A DNA stretch of 64,000 bases from CAZMLC01 sp964567125 (lineage in GTDB: Bacteria; Verrucomicrobiota; Kiritimatiellia; RFP12; UBA1067), in contig CAZMLC010000001.1 in assembly GCA_964567125.1 (NCBI GenBank), positions 62,001-126,000 on the forward strand. The letters are read 5' to 3'. The notes below the pieces were generated by a model. That model was not told the origin of the DNA, searched no databases, and saw only the letters and a list, made by a program, of their open reading frames with translations. Below are positions 25,036 through 33,888 of the stretch, one piece after another. How positions within the stretch are numbered: position 1 is the first letter of the stretch; every line of letters starts with the position of its first letter. The position numbers were made by a program, and so were the translations under genes.

Positions 25036-26445
25036 ATGAATGAGTTGATCACATGGTCGCTACACCTGCTTACCGGTGCCGGTGTTTTGCTCGGTTTCGG
25101 CATCCTCGTGTTTGTCCACGAACTGGGGCACTTCCTTGCGGCACGCTATTTCAAATTCCAGATCGATGTCTTTTCCATCGGCTTTGGTCCCGCCATCTGG
25201 CGCAAGAAAATCAACGGCATTGAATATAAGATCGGCTGGATTCCTTTCGGCGGATACGTCGCGCTCCCGCAGCTTGACCCCTCCGGCATGGAGAAAGTAC
25301 AGGGCGGCGAAGACAGCCAGACGCGCGACCTCGTATCCGTTGCCGCGTGGAAGCGGATCGTCGTTGCCTTTGCAGGCCCCTTAGGCAATATGATTCTCGC
25401 CGTGATTCTCGCGTATTTCATCTACTGGATGCCCAACAGCCGCATCGGCATTATCGAGACGCGCATCGGCAGCGTGCTACAAACATCAGCCGCATGGCAA
25501 GCTGGACTGCGCACGGGCGACCGCATCACGGCCGTCAATGGGCACACGGTCGATAATTGGTCCGACATGACGGTTGAAAACATCTTGGTCGGCGATTCGC
25601 ATCAGGCGGCATTCACCGTTGAACGTAAAGGCGAAACCCTCAACCTTGTGATTCCTCTGACCCACAACAAGGAACTGGGGATTCAGATGCTCGAGGGCGT
25701 TGCACCTGAAACGCCCTGCATGATCGAGCAAATCAACCCGGGGTCGCCGGCCGAAAAAAGCGGCATTACTGTGGGTGATCAGCTCAAATCCGTCAATGGC
25801 GTACCGGTCTTTAGCGTGCGCCACTTCATCTCGCTGATTGCCGCGAACAACACCAATGCCGCTGAGATCGCCTACCAACGGCGCGGCGTTGAACACATGA
25901 CCAAGCTCACGCCGAACTTTGATGAAACGCTCCAGCGTGCGATCATCGGCGTGGTCATCTCCGGCGGCGATAGTCAAGGTGCAGCGCCCTGGATGATGTA
26001 CCGCGACCCGTGGGAGCAGCTGCGTTGGGATTCGATGTCCGTTGTCCGCCTGCTCAAAGGGCTTATCGCGCCCAAACAGAAAGGCGAGCGCGCGGCCATT
26101 GCCTCCAACATCGGCGGTCCCCCCATGATTTTAATGAGCCTGTTCAGCGTCATTCAAAACAGTTTGATGGACACCATCGGGTTCTTGCGCATGCTCTGCA
26201 TCAACCTGGCAATCCTGAATCTGCTGCCGCTGCCGATTCTTGATGGCGGACACATCATGTTTGCGCTGTTCGAAATCATTACCCGCCGCAAGCCCCATCC
26301 CAAGTTCATCGCCGTTGTCTCCAACGCGTTTGCCATCCTGCTGATCGGGCTCATGCTCTTCCTTTCCTTCCGCGACATTGCCGGACGCATCAAGCGTGAA
26401 CGGATGATGCGCGCGGCGGCCAGCGAAGAGACGACGGATAAATAA
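25036..26445 (+). CDS. rseP: Site-2 intramembrane zinc protease (RseP/RasP family)
   Basis: Cleaves membrane anti-sigma factors and signal-peptide remnants within the inner membrane. 469 residues with HELGH at residues 28-32 in the first membrane helix and the partner motif LPLPILDGGHIMF near residue 395. Two PDZ-like domains lie between them, around residues 130-200 (LRTGDRITAVNG) and 225-290 (GITVGDQLKSVNG). Last gene before a strong terminator. Confidence 0.94.
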   Translation: MNELITWSLHLLTGAGVLLGFGILVFVHELGHFLAARYFKFQIDVFSIGFGPAIWRKKINGIEYKIGWIPFGGYVALPQLDPSGMEKVQGGEDSQTRDLVSVAAWKRIVVAFAGPLGNMILAVILAYFIYWMPNSRIGIIETRIGSVLQTSAAWQAGLRTGDRITAVNGHTVDNWSDMTVENILVGDSHQAAFTVERKGETLNLVIPLTHNKELGIQMLEGVAPETPCMIEQINPGSPAEKSGITVGDQLKSVNGVPVFSVRHFISLIAANNTNAAEIAYQRRGVEHMTKLTPNFDETLQRAIIGVVISGGDSQGAAPWMMYRDPWEQLRWDSMSVVRLLKGLIAPKQKGERAAIASNIGGPPMILMSLFSVIQNSLMDTIGFLRMLCINLAILNLLPLPILDGGHIMFALFEIITRRKPHPKFIAVVSNAFAILLIGLMLFLSFRDIAGRIKRERMMRAAASEETTDK

Positions 26446-26460
26446 GTCCGCTGTGCATAT

Positions 26461-26499
26461 AAAAAAAGACCGCTCTGCTCTGCAGGGCGGTCTTTTTTT
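26461..26499. terminator. Strong bidirectional intrinsic terminator
   Basis: An 18-base stem (26461-26478 with 26482-26499, one G-T pair) with a TCT loop. A-run on one side and T-run on the other make it work on both strands. It ends the rseP run on plus and the tonB run on minus. Confidence 0.9.
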
Positions 26500-26523
26500 C
26501 GTCGTTCAGCAAGCACCGGCTGT

Positions 26524-27303
26524 CTATTCAACTTTGAATTCAACCGTCAGCGTCTCGTATTGCTTCAGAAACGCAAGCGTCAGTCCGCGAATCGGCGTAC
26601 AGTTGGCCGCGGCCTTGAGCACGGTCTGGTCAAAAAAACTGTTGCCGGAAGATTGGCGGATCCGGTAACTGATAATCCGGCCCGAGGCATCCAGGCGGAT
26701 ATCGATCTGCGCGGGACGCGCGGAGGCATCGATGGCCGGCTGGTCCCACGCCTCATACAGCGCGCGCTTCACCAGCAGGACGCAGCGCGACATTTCATCC
26801 GCGGGAATCTGATTGCGCGTGCCGGGGCGCGCCCCTTCGCGCAACGCCTTTTCGATTTCCGCGCGCGTCAGCATGGCATCGGTGACGCGTTTGTATTTCT
26901 TGGAAAAATCCTCGGTCGGCTTCTTTGGCGACGGGGTGTCGTTGCGCTCGACGCGTTTGCCTTTGACAAACTCTTTTTTCTTTTCCGGCTCCTTTTTTTT
27001 CTCCGGTTCCTTTTTCTTTTCCGGCTCTTTTTTCTTGGTCATGACAATCGCCTCTTTGACCAGATCTGGCACCGGGTCCGGCGTCGGGAGCGGATCCTGT
27101 TTTTCAACGGACGGACGCTCGGGTTCCGGCGGAACCTGTTCGGTGAGGTTCTCCTCAAGCACCACGGTAAAGTCGAGCGGAACCTGAATCTCCTTGGGGG
27201 GATTTTGGGGTAGAAAAGGCGCCACAATGGCCAGCAGCAGGAGAATCGTATGCAGCGCACACGACCAACTCAGCGAGAATCTGTTAAGTGGACCTCTCGT
27301 CAT
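26524..27303 (-). CDS. tonB: TonB/TolA-type energy transducer
   Basis: Links ExbB/ExbD (or TolQ/R) in the inner membrane to outer-membrane partners. 259 residues: one membrane helix (about 13-31), a proline-rich stretch (55-80), a lysine-rich linker with three EPEKKK repeats (93-110), and a C-terminal TonB/TolA domain (about 170-259) with ASGRIISYRIRQSSGN and YETLTVEFKVE. Because tolB and pal are at 39-41 kb and no other tolQRA is seen, it could serve as TolA; sequence alone does not decide. It directly follows exbD (four-base spacing). Confidence 0.85.
   Translation of the reverse strand: MTRGPLNRFSLSWSCALHTILLLLAIVAPFLPQNPPKEIQVPLDFTVVLEENLTEQVPPEPERPSVEKQDPLPTPDPVPDLVKEAIVMTKKKEPEKKKEPEKKKEPEKKKEFVKGKRVERNDTPSPKKPTEDFSKKYKRVTDAMLTRAEIEKALREGARPGTRNQIPADEMSRCVLLVKRALYEAWDQPAIDASARPAQIDIRLDASGRIISYRIRQSSGNSFFDQTVLKAAANCTPIRGLTLAFLKQYETLTVEFKVE
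26974..27027 (-). repeat. Three tandem 18-base units coding EPEKKK in TonB linker
   Basis: Three in-frame copies, residues 93-110 of the TonB-like protein, flanked by partial KKK units. Codon variation between copies shows it is not a recent perfect expansion. Confidence 0.85.
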
Positions 27304-27307
27304 GAAC

Positions 27308-27721
27308 CTACTCCGCCTGTGTAACCAGTGCCATCCGCGTGATTCTCACCTTGTACAGGATCTTAAGGATCGCCGCGATCTTGCCATATTCGATCCGTTC
27401 ATCGCCGCGCACGAGGACTGCGGTTTCAGGATCTTCCGCCGCCAGATTGCCGAGCGTCCGCTCGAGATCATCCAACGTGATCTCCGCATTGTTAAAATAG
27501 GTCTTTCCCTCTACGTCCAGCGAGATTGTATTGACCTTTTTTTGCGGCAACTCATCGGCTTTCCCTTGTGGCAACCGCACGGAAATGCTCTGCTCAAGCG
27601 CAGGCATGGTCACGATGAAGGTAATCAGGAGCAGAAACGTCAAATCCATCAGCGACGTCATGTCGATATTGCTAAAGACACGGCTTCCGCGCTGACGATT
27701 GACTCGACGCAACAAGGACAT
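27308..27721 (-). CDS. exbD: ExbD/TolR-family biopolymer transport protein
   Basis: Proton-channel partner of ExbB in the inner membrane; 137 residues. One membrane helix (about residues 25-42) carries the essential Asp in SLMDLTFLLLITFIVT. The C-terminal periplasmic domain includes DVEGKTYFNNAEITLDDLE and VLVRGDERIEYGKI. ATG 27721 shares a base with the exbB stop (TAATG), with GGAAGGAG upstream, deciding it over longer readings. Confidence 0.92.
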   Translation of the reverse strand: MSLLRRVNRQRGSRVFSNIDMTSLMDLTFLLLITFIVTMPALEQSISVRLPQGKADELPQKKVNTISLDVEGKTYFNNAEITLDDLERTLGNLAAEDPETAVLVRGDERIEYGKIAAILKILYKVRITRMALVTQAE

Positions 27722-28458
27722 TACTCGCTCCTTCCCTGGAATTCGCACGCCACGCGTCCCAGAAATTCATCCGCGAAACCTTCCATGTCAATGTTGACTT
27801 GGCGTACCTTCCCTGCCAGGTTGTTGTAGAAAATGGCACTGGGAATAGCCACCAGAAGGCCCACCACGGTCGTCACCAAGGCGGACGAAATCGCCGGCGC
27901 GATCACGGAGAGCAGGATCGTATTTTTTTCGCCCATGCAGGCAAAAGCATCGAGAACGCCCCAGACGGTACCGAGCAGTCCCAGCATCGGCGAGGCCGTG
28001 ACAATCGTGGCCAGCAGGCCCATGCCCTGCTCAACGCGGATCTCCTCTTCCTGCATGGCATGTTCGCAGGTGCTGCGGACCAACTCGATCTCGCGCGGCG
28101 AGAGCGTCGCGCTATCCAAACCCAAATCCTGGCGACCGATCACCGCGCGCCGCTGCTCGGGATTCAGAAATCCGATCAACCGTTCACACGATCGGTCATA
28201 GATCATAGCCAGCGTGGTCATCGGCATTTTCTTGCGCATGAGGTAGAGTCCGAGCACATCCTTCCCGGCAATAAATTCGCGCACGAATCGGCGATGGTTA
28301 CGCAACAGGCCGTTGAGTTCCTTGGTCTTGCCGATCACAACAGCGGCCGCGACGATTGAACTAGCGATCTGCACCAGAACAATCGCCTGTCCCATCAGGT
28401 TTGAAGCTAAAAATCCATCCAGCAACGATGCCATCGGCATCCCAGTTATCTGCATCAT
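27721..28458 (-). CDS. exbB: ExbB/TolQ-family proton channel protein
   Basis: Inner-membrane proton channel that energises TonB or TolA. 245 residues with three hydrophobic segments (about 20-42, 135-160, 175-200). Family marks are LLATIVTASPMLGLLGTVWG and VIAPAISSALVTTVVGLLVA. Several ATGs are close together at the start; 28458 has AAGGA about nine bases upstream. Operon order queE-exbB-exbD-tonB. Confidence 0.92.
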   Translation of the reverse strand: MMQITGMPMASLLDGFLASNLMGQAIVLVQIASSIVAAAVVIGKTKELNGLLRNHRRFVREFIAGKDVLGLYLMRKKMPMTTLAMIYDRSCERLIGFLNPEQRRAVIGRQDLGLDSATLSPREIELVRSTCEHAMQEEEIRVEQGMGLLATIVTASPMLGLLGTVWGVLDAFACMGEKNTILLSVIAPAISSALVTTVVGLLVAIPSAIFYNNLAGKVRQVNIDMEGFADEFLGRVACEFQGRSE

Positions 28459-28472
28459 AATGCGTAATCCTT

Positions 28473-29102
28473 TTAGCGGAAGCCCGCTAATTTATGCGTC
28501 TGCAACGAAAGCCCCCACGCCGCCGAACAAGGCAAGTCCTCATTCAGATGCGCCATAAGGCGGATCGTCTCTTCGATATTGAAAATCCCGTTTCGTTCAC
28601 ACGGCGAAAGATAGTACCGCTCAGCCTGAATCAGATGCCGCATTTCACGGCAAAAGGCTTCAATCCGTCCATCGACGGGAATACGGACTTCATGGGCGTT
28701 ACGAACCATCTGCTCCGGAACATACTGCAGCGCAAAATCAGCCTTGGGAGACGCCGCGACATAATCAACCAGCGCAGCTTGTTCCGCAGTCAAGGCACGC
28801 GTTGCGTTCGTCTCGATTGCCAGCCAATACCCCGCTTGCTTAAAGTGAGCCAGCAAGGCAGTTAACTGCGGATGGATCAACGGTTCTCCACCCGTGATGA
28901 TCAGATTTTTACACGCCAAGCGCTGAACCGCATGGCTAATATCCGACAGCACCATCGGCCGGCTCGTCAGCCAATCGGTATCGCACCATGCGCACGACAA
29001 ATTACAGCCACCAAGACGGAGGAAGGTGCACGGACGCCCGGTCTGTGTACCTTCACCTTGCAATGACTGAAAAATTTCAACGACTGGAAACTGAAGCTCC
29101 AT
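28473..29102 (-). CDS. queE: 7-carboxy-7-deazaguanine synthase (radical SAM)
   Basis: Radical-SAM enzyme making CDG, a precursor of queuosine and other 7-deazaguanines; cytoplasmic. 209 residues. VEIFQSLQGEGTQTGRP is followed by the cluster motif C33-x3-C37-x2-C40 (GCNLSCAWCDT) and ITGGEPLIHPQL. The other queuosine genes are not in the window. It sits 14 bases before exbB and 30 bases after ptsI, an unusual position between PTS and ExbB genes. Confidence 0.92.
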   Translation of the reverse strand: MELQFPVVEIFQSLQGEGTQTGRPCTFLRLGGCNLSCAWCDTDWLTSRPMVLSDISHAVQRLACKNLIITGGEPLIHPQLTALLAHFKQAGYWLAIETNATRALTAEQAALVDYVAASPKADFALQYVPEQMVRNAHEVRIPVDGRIEAFCREMRHLIQAERYYLSPCERNGIFNIEETIRLMAHLNEDLPCSAAWGLSLQTHKLAGFR

Positions 29103-29132
29103 TCACCGACCTCTTCTGCTGATCATGCACAC

Positions 29133-30890
29133 TTAGAGAAACATTAGATCTGGCACCTTTTTCAAGACGGCATTCCAGCAGAACTGGTAGACTTGCTCTG
29201 CCGTTTGCCCGTGCATGTGACGCACTTGCTGGACAATCGCGGCGGCATCTTCCATCGTGACTTGACTGAGAATACGACGAATCAGCGGAATCTGGCTGGG
29301 CGACATACTCAGTTCATCCACGCCATACCCGACCAATAAAACAGCCAATACGGGGTCTGAGGCCATTTCACCGCACACTGCGACGTGAATGCCCTTTTCA
29401 TGTCCAGCCTGGACCGTCATATCAATCAGCTTGAGCACGCCTGGATGCGTCGGCTGATAGAGGCGCGCAACAGACTCATTCAGGCGATCCACCGCAAGCG
29501 TATATTGCACAAGGTCGTTTGTGCCAATGGAGAAGAATTCCACCTCCGCAGCCAACTCTTCCGCGATCAGCGCGGCAGCGGGAATCTCAATCATGGTCCC
29601 GCACACGACCTTTTCGTTAAATGGAATGCCTTCGGTGCGCAGTTCCGCCTTACACTTCTCAACCATCTGCCGCGCTTCGCGCCACTCTTCCAACGTCGCG
29701 ATCATGGGGAACATGATGCGCACATTACCGGCGGCGCTGGCGCGCAAAATGGCGCGCATGTGAATCCGGAACATCTCGGGATTCTGCAATAAATAACGGA
29801 TCGAACGATTGCCTAAAAAAGGATTGGTCTCTTTGAGCAGAGAAGGCGACATCCCCGGGGAAAGTTTATCGCCGCCCAAATCAAACGCGCGGATCGTGAC
29901 AGTACGGGCTGAAAACTGCGGCTTACTGAAAACCGCATAAGCGGCGGCCTGTTCGTCTTCACTGGGTTCGCGATCCATGGAAAGCCAGAAATATTCGGAA
30001 CGGAAAAGACCGATTCCCTCGGCACCTACAGCGGTTAATTCTTCAACCGTTGTCGTGTGGTCGGCATTCGCCTGAATCGGCAGCGCGTGACCGTCTGCGA
30101 GGCATCCCGGCTTCTGGCGATACTGCAGCAGCGTGTCATCTAAATTCTTGGACTGCTCCGCCATCTTGATAAACGTCTCTTGCTGATGTTTATCCGGATG
30201 CAAAAAGATCTTGCCGCGCGCACCGTCCAAAAGGAGGAAATCACCGTCGCGGACCACGTGCGACAAATTTCCCATCCCGGTCACGGCAGGAATACCGAGC
30301 GCACGGCAGAGCAAGGCCACGTGCGAAGTCGTACTGCCCCGATCCGTGGCGATACCGATCACAATCCCTTTAGGAAAACCGATAATCTCAGCAGGCGACA
30401 ATTCATCCGCCACGACAATAACAGGCACGTGTAAATTGCCGAGCTGGATATCCGCGACACCCTGCAAGGAGTGAACCAGGCGTTTTGCGATATCATGGAT
30501 ATCAGAAACACGCTCCTTGAGGTAATCATCGCGCATGTTCGAAAAAATCAACGCATATTTATCCGCGACGGACAATACGGCGCGTTCAGCCGTCGAACAC
30601 TCTTTTTCAATCAGCTCTGTGCAGGATGAACGGAATGCCGGATCATCCAAGATCATCAGGTGGCCTTCGAAAACAAGCGCGGCGCTTTCATGGATTTGCG
30701 TCTTCAGCGAATCGATCAGACCGGTGATTTGATCGTGCACCACGGCAAAAGCCTGATTCAGTCGCGCCAGTTCCTTGGCGACTTCACAGCGCTGAATCGG
30801 CGTATCACAAATCGCACTTCTATCCGAGGCGATAATGCGGTAAACAGGACCGGAAACAAAACCGCGTAAAACCGAGAGCCCCGAGAACAT
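29133..30890 (-). CDS. ptsI: PTS Enzyme I (phosphoenolpyruvate-protein phosphotransferase)
   Basis: Transfers phosphate from PEP to HPr. About 585 residues from ATG 30890, which fits family N-termini (MFSGLSVLRGFVSG) and has GGGGG seven bases upstream; an in-frame ATG at 30944 overlapping ptsH is the alternative. The phosphorylated His lies in DRGSTTSHVALLCRALG. The PEP-binding C-terminal part has RSEYFWL, GTNDLVQYTLAVDR and VCGEMASDP with the conserved Cys. No Enzyme II gene is in the window, so this is probably part of a regulatory relay. Confidence 0.93.
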   Translation of the reverse strand: MFSGLSVLRGFVSGPVYRIIASDRSAICDTPIQRCEVAKELARLNQAFAVVHDQITGLIDSLKTQIHESAALVFEGHLMILDDPAFRSSCTELIEKECSTAERAVLSVADKYALIFSNMRDDYLKERVSDIHDIAKRLVHSLQGVADIQLGNLHVPVIVVADELSPAEIIGFPKGIVIGIATDRGSTTSHVALLCRALGIPAVTGMGNLSHVVRDGDFLLLDGARGKIFLHPDKHQQETFIKMAEQSKNLDDTLLQYRQKPGCLADGHALPIQANADHTTTVEELTAVGAEGIGLFRSEYFWLSMDREPSEDEQAAAYAVFSKPQFSARTVTIRAFDLGGDKLSPGMSPSLLKETNPFLGNRSIRYLLQNPEMFRIHMRAILRASAAGNVRIMFPMIATLEEWREARQMVEKCKAELRTEGIPFNEKVVCGTMIEIPAAALIAEELAAEVEFFSIGTNDLVQYTLAVDRLNESVARLYQPTHPGVLKLIDMTVQAGHEKGIHVAVCGEMASDPVLAVLLVGYGVDELSMSPSQIPLIRRILSQVTMEDAAAIVQQVRHMHGQTAEQVYQFCWNAVLKKVPDLMFL

Positions 30891-30933
30891 CTGCATGCCC
30901 CCGATCATTCGACCATGCGTTGTTTTCTCAGAT

Positions 30934-31224
30934 TTACTGTTCATCGGGAATATCGAATTTCCGCGCGACAAGCGCGGCCAATTCGTCCAAGACCTCACGC
31001 GCCTGAGGACCACTGGCTGTCACGCGAAGAGACGAACCGAAGACGGCTTCCAGCGTCATGAGCGCCATAATGCTTTTGCCTGAAACAACCGTGCCGTCTT
31101 TCTCGACATCGACATCCGCGTTAAAGCGCGATGCCACTTTTGCAAATAAACCGGCGGGTCGAACATGCATCCCATATTTATTCGTCAGAATAAATTCACG
31201 CGTTTCTGTTACTACTTCAGCCAC
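30934..31224 (-). CDS. ptsH: HPr phosphocarrier protein
   Basis: Phosphocarrier of the PTS relay, 96 residues. The active-site His20 lies in YGMHVRPAGLFAKVA. The regulatory serine, Ser51 in SGKSIMALMTLEA, is the residue HPr kinase phosphorylates. Both sites are intact, so this HPr can be modified by both EI and HprK. One base separates it from hprK. Confidence 0.95.
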   Translation of the reverse strand: MAEVVTETREFILTNKYGMHVRPAGLFAKVASRFNADVDVEKDGTVVSGKSIMALMTLEAVFGSSLRVTASGPQAREVLDELAALVARKFDIPDEQ

Positions 31225-31225
31225 G

Positions 31226-32209
31226 TTACTTTACCTCTTGCTGTTTTTCTTGATACGTTTTGATCTGCTGCTCAAGCGCTTCGCGCGCATCATACCCTGA
31301 AGCACGTAAAATGTGCTCCTGTGCCGCAGTCTCGACCAAATTGACCAAGTCACGCCCTGGTGCCACAGGAATTATGAGTTGAGGAACTTCAACTCCTAAA
31401 AAATCGCGGTGCAGTTTATCTGCACCCGTTCGATCAAGTTCACCATCGGTCTCTTTCTGACGCTTGAGCGTCACGACAAAATCCAATTGTTTCTCGCCGC
31501 GAATCGACGTTACCCCGAAAACGCTCGGCACATTGATAATGCCGATGCCGCGGATCTCCATGAAGTTCCGCGTGATTTCTGCAGCACGGGCAATCAGCTT
31601 GCCACCGGCATCGCGGATCAGTTCGGTCACATCGTCCGCAACCAGGGCGTATCCACGCTTGATCAATCCGAGCGCGGTTTCGCTCTTGCCCACACCGGGT
31701 GCACCCTCGATCAGAACGCCCATGCCCGCGACTTCGATCATGGTGCCATAGACACGGCAGCGCGGGGCATCAAGTTCTTCGAGCACAAACCCAGCCGCAT
31801 GGGTAAAATCGCGCGTCAGCAGGTCGGTCTGAAGAATCACCGTGCCATGTTCCTCGGCAGCCAGCAGAACCTCGGGGAAAACATCCAGCTTCAGGCAAAA
31901 CACCATGCATGGGATGTTCAACGAAAAAATTTCTGTAATGCGTTGCTTGCGCAATTCAGGTGAAAGCGCCGATAAATACGCATGTTCGACCATGCCGACA
32001 ACCTGAATGCGTTCACTGGCAAAATGCGCATAAAAACCGGTCAGAGCAAGTCCAGGCCGATAGACCATCGGCTCACCCAGCACGCGATCCATCCGTCCAT
32101 TGCGGGAAACAACCTCCAGGCGGAGACGCTCGCGTCCCGCCCGGAAGAAGGCCCCGACTGTCACGGACAAACGATTAACCGCGACCTGCTGTGTACGTTC
32201 TTCAGACAT
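31226..32209 (-). CDS. hprK: HPr kinase/phosphorylase
   Basis: Phosphorylates and dephosphorylates HPr on its regulatory serine; cytoplasmic. 327 residues from ATG 32209. The N-terminal domain is followed by the Walker A motif GAPGVGKS (170-177), the paired VADDVTEL segment, and the HprK signature MEIRGIGIINVPSVFG. The start overlaps the hpf stop by eight bases; no clear Shine-Dalgarno, so translation is probably coupled. It is adjacent to its substrate gene ptsH. Confidence 0.94.
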   Translation of the reverse strand: MSEERTQQVAVNRLSVTVGAFFRAGRERLRLEVVSRNGRMDRVLGEPMVYRPGLALTGFYAHFASERIQVVGMVEHAYLSALSPELRKQRITEIFSLNIPCMVFCLKLDVFPEVLLAAEEHGTVILQTDLLTRDFTHAAGFVLEELDAPRCRVYGTMIEVAGMGVLIEGAPGVGKSETALGLIKRGYALVADDVTELIRDAGGKLIARAAEITRNFMEIRGIGIINVPSVFGVTSIRGEKQLDFVVTLKRQKETDGELDRTGADKLHRDFLGVEVPQLIIPVAPGRDLVNLVETAAQEHILRASGYDAREALEQQIKTYQEKQQEVK

Positions 32210-32522
32210 TGCGATGATCGACGTTGCGAATATGCTCCGACTGGACCTTTGCACGCAACTTACGAATCTGCTTTTCCGCACGTGCTGCGGCCGTATCGAT
32301 CACAGACTGAAAGTTATTCGCATGCTCTTTTGTTCCGACAACAGGTTTTCCCTTGCGCTGAACGACAAATTCAGCTTCGTACAAATCGTGCTGGCGGTCA
32401 ATGATCACATGGACATTTTCAATTTTCGGAAACGCACGAATCATCTTAGCCGCACGTGCCTCTGCATAGGCTTTCGCACCTTCACTCAAGGTTGTACGCC
32501 GCAGTGTTACTTCAATTGCCAT
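32202..32522 (-). CDS. hpf: Ribosome hibernation promoting factor (short HPF/RaiA family)
   Basis: Binds the 30S subunit and promotes inactive ribosome dimers in slow growth. 106 residues, short form without the C-terminal dimerisation domain of long HPF. The fold signature runs from MAIEVTLRRTTLSEGAKAY to HANNFQSVIDTAAARAEKQI. AAGGAAGG lies five bases before ATG 32522. Position after lptB parallels the lptB-rpoN-hpf order of proteobacteria, but rpoN is missing here. Confidence 0.92.
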   Translation of the reverse strand: MAIEVTLRRTTLSEGAKAYAEARAAKMIRAFPKIENVHVIIDRQHDLYEAEFVVQRKGKPVVGTKEHANNFQSVIDTAAARAEKQIRKLRAKVQSEHIRNVDHRNV

Positions 32523-32550
32523 AGTGACCTTCCTTTCCTATGTTTTGAGG

Positions 32551-33309
32551 TTACATCCGGAAATTCGCACCGAGGTAGAACTTGCGTGCGGATTCGTCGT
32601 TCACAAGGAACTCGCTGGATCCTTCACACAAAAGTTGCCCGTCATAGACCAAATAGGCGCGATCCACAATCGAAAGCGTCTCACGCACATTATGATCCGT
32701 AACAATAATTCCTAACCCCTGATTCCGCAATCCCCGAACAATCTCCTGAATATCATGAACTGCCAACGGGTCCACGCCGCTAAACGGTTCATCCAACATC
32801 AAAATCGATGGGTTCCGGACCAGCGACCGCGCGATCTCCAGCTTGCGCCGTTCGCCGCCGCTCAACGTATAGGCCCGCTGCTTGGCCACCTTGGTCAAGC
32901 TGAGGTTCGACAGCAACTCCTCGGCCCGGTGCTGACGCTGCGCCTTACTCAGCGGCAACGTCTCTAAAATCGCCAACACATTCTCTTCCACCGTCAGCTT
33001 GCGGAAAATGGAAGCCTCTTGCGCCAAATAGCCAATACCGCGGCGCGCCCGACGATAGACCGGCATGCGCGTAAAATCCTCGCCCTTGAAATAGACATTG
33101 CCCTCATTCGGACGAATCAGACCGACCAACATGTAGAAAGTCGTGGTTTTCCCTGCACCGTTCGGTCCCAGCAGACCCACGATCTCACCACAGCGCGCAT
33201 GCAAGGAGATCCCGTTGACAACGGTCCGTGAGCCATAATGCTTCACCAGCCCAACCGCTTCGATATCCGGCACATCCTGCTGCATAGTTTGTTCAACGTA
33301 TTCGTCCAT
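32551..33309 (-). CDS. lptB: LPS export ABC transporter ATPase LptB
   Basis: Cytoplasmic ATPase of the LptB2FGC complex moving LPS to the outer membrane. 252 residues: Walker A LLGPNGAGKTT, Q-loop YLAQEASIFRKLTVEEN, signature LSGGERRKLEIAR, Walker B ILMLDEPFSGVDPLA, and switch His in IIVTDHNVRE. The LptB-typical GVDPLAV is present. ATG 33309 has AAGGA nine bases upstream; an in-frame TTG just upstream is less likely. lptF and lptG are not in the window. Confidence 0.95.
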   Translation of the reverse strand: MDEYVEQTMQQDVPDIEAVGLVKHYGSRTVVNGISLHARCGEIVGLLGPNGAGKTTTFYMLVGLIRPNEGNVYFKGEDFTRMPVYRRARRGIGYLAQEASIFRKLTVEENVLAILETLPLSKAQRQHRAEELLSNLSLTKVAKQRAYTLSGGERRKLEIARSLVRNPSILMLDEPFSGVDPLAVHDIQEIVRGLRNQGLGIIVTDHNVRETLSIVDRAYLVYDGQLLCEGSSEFLVNDESARKFYLGANFRM

Positions 33310-33321
33310 TATCCGCAATCC

Positions 33322-33888
33322 TTAAGGCAAAAACGTCTTCCCGTTTTTATTGGAGTTAAACGTGCCCGGCGGCAGCGTTACGCGTCCAGGAGAAACCTCC
33401 ATCCGCTCGTCGTCGACCCAGATCACAATCTTATCCCCGGTCACGGTGCCGGCACGTTCACCGCCGGTCATCAAGGTGGCGTGTCCCGTCATCACGATCT
33501 GGCCATCTTTCTTGGTGAAAACAGCCTTATCGCAGGTTGCGGCACGATTCAAATTGGTAATCACGACATTCCCGTCGGCCAAGATGCGATCAACATCGTT
33601 CGTCCCCTGCATAAAGACAAAGAGGCGATCCGACTTCAGCACAAACTGTTCGTTATCGACAACCACGTCCTCATCGAAAATGATGACGCCTTCCTTGTTG
33701 TCGTAATCCACACGTTTGGCCGTGATGACCGATTCCCGCGGCGCATTCGTCGTCGCACGCTTCTCGGACTTCAAGGCCTGCATCGCAACGCCCTCGTCTG
33801 ACCGCAAAACAGACGAGGTCGCAGTCTGAGCCCATACCCAACTGGCAACACCCAGACACATCACGCTGATAACTAGTCGTACGATCAC
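33322..33888 (-). CDS. lptA: LptA/OstA-like periplasmic LPS transport protein
   Basis: Periplasmic bridge protein for LPS. 188 residues with signal peptide (MIVRLVISVMCLGVASWVWA) and an OstA-type beta repeat core: ITAKRVDYDNKEGVIIFDED, VLKSDRLFVFMQG, ILADGNVVIT, and TVTGDKIVIWVDDERMEV. It starts with GTG (33888), with GGGAGA six bases upstream and a four-base overlap with the preceding gene. Twelve bases separate it from lptB. Confidence 0.87.
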   Translation of the reverse strand: MIVRLVISVMCLGVASWVWAQTATSSVLRSDEGVAMQALKSEKRATTNAPRESVITAKRVDYDNKEGVIIFDEDVVVDNEQFVLKSDRLFVFMQGTNDVDRILADGNVVITNLNRAATCDKAVFTKKDGQIVMTGHATLMTGGERAGTVTGDKIVIWVDDERMEVSPGRVTLPPGTFNSNKNGKTFLP

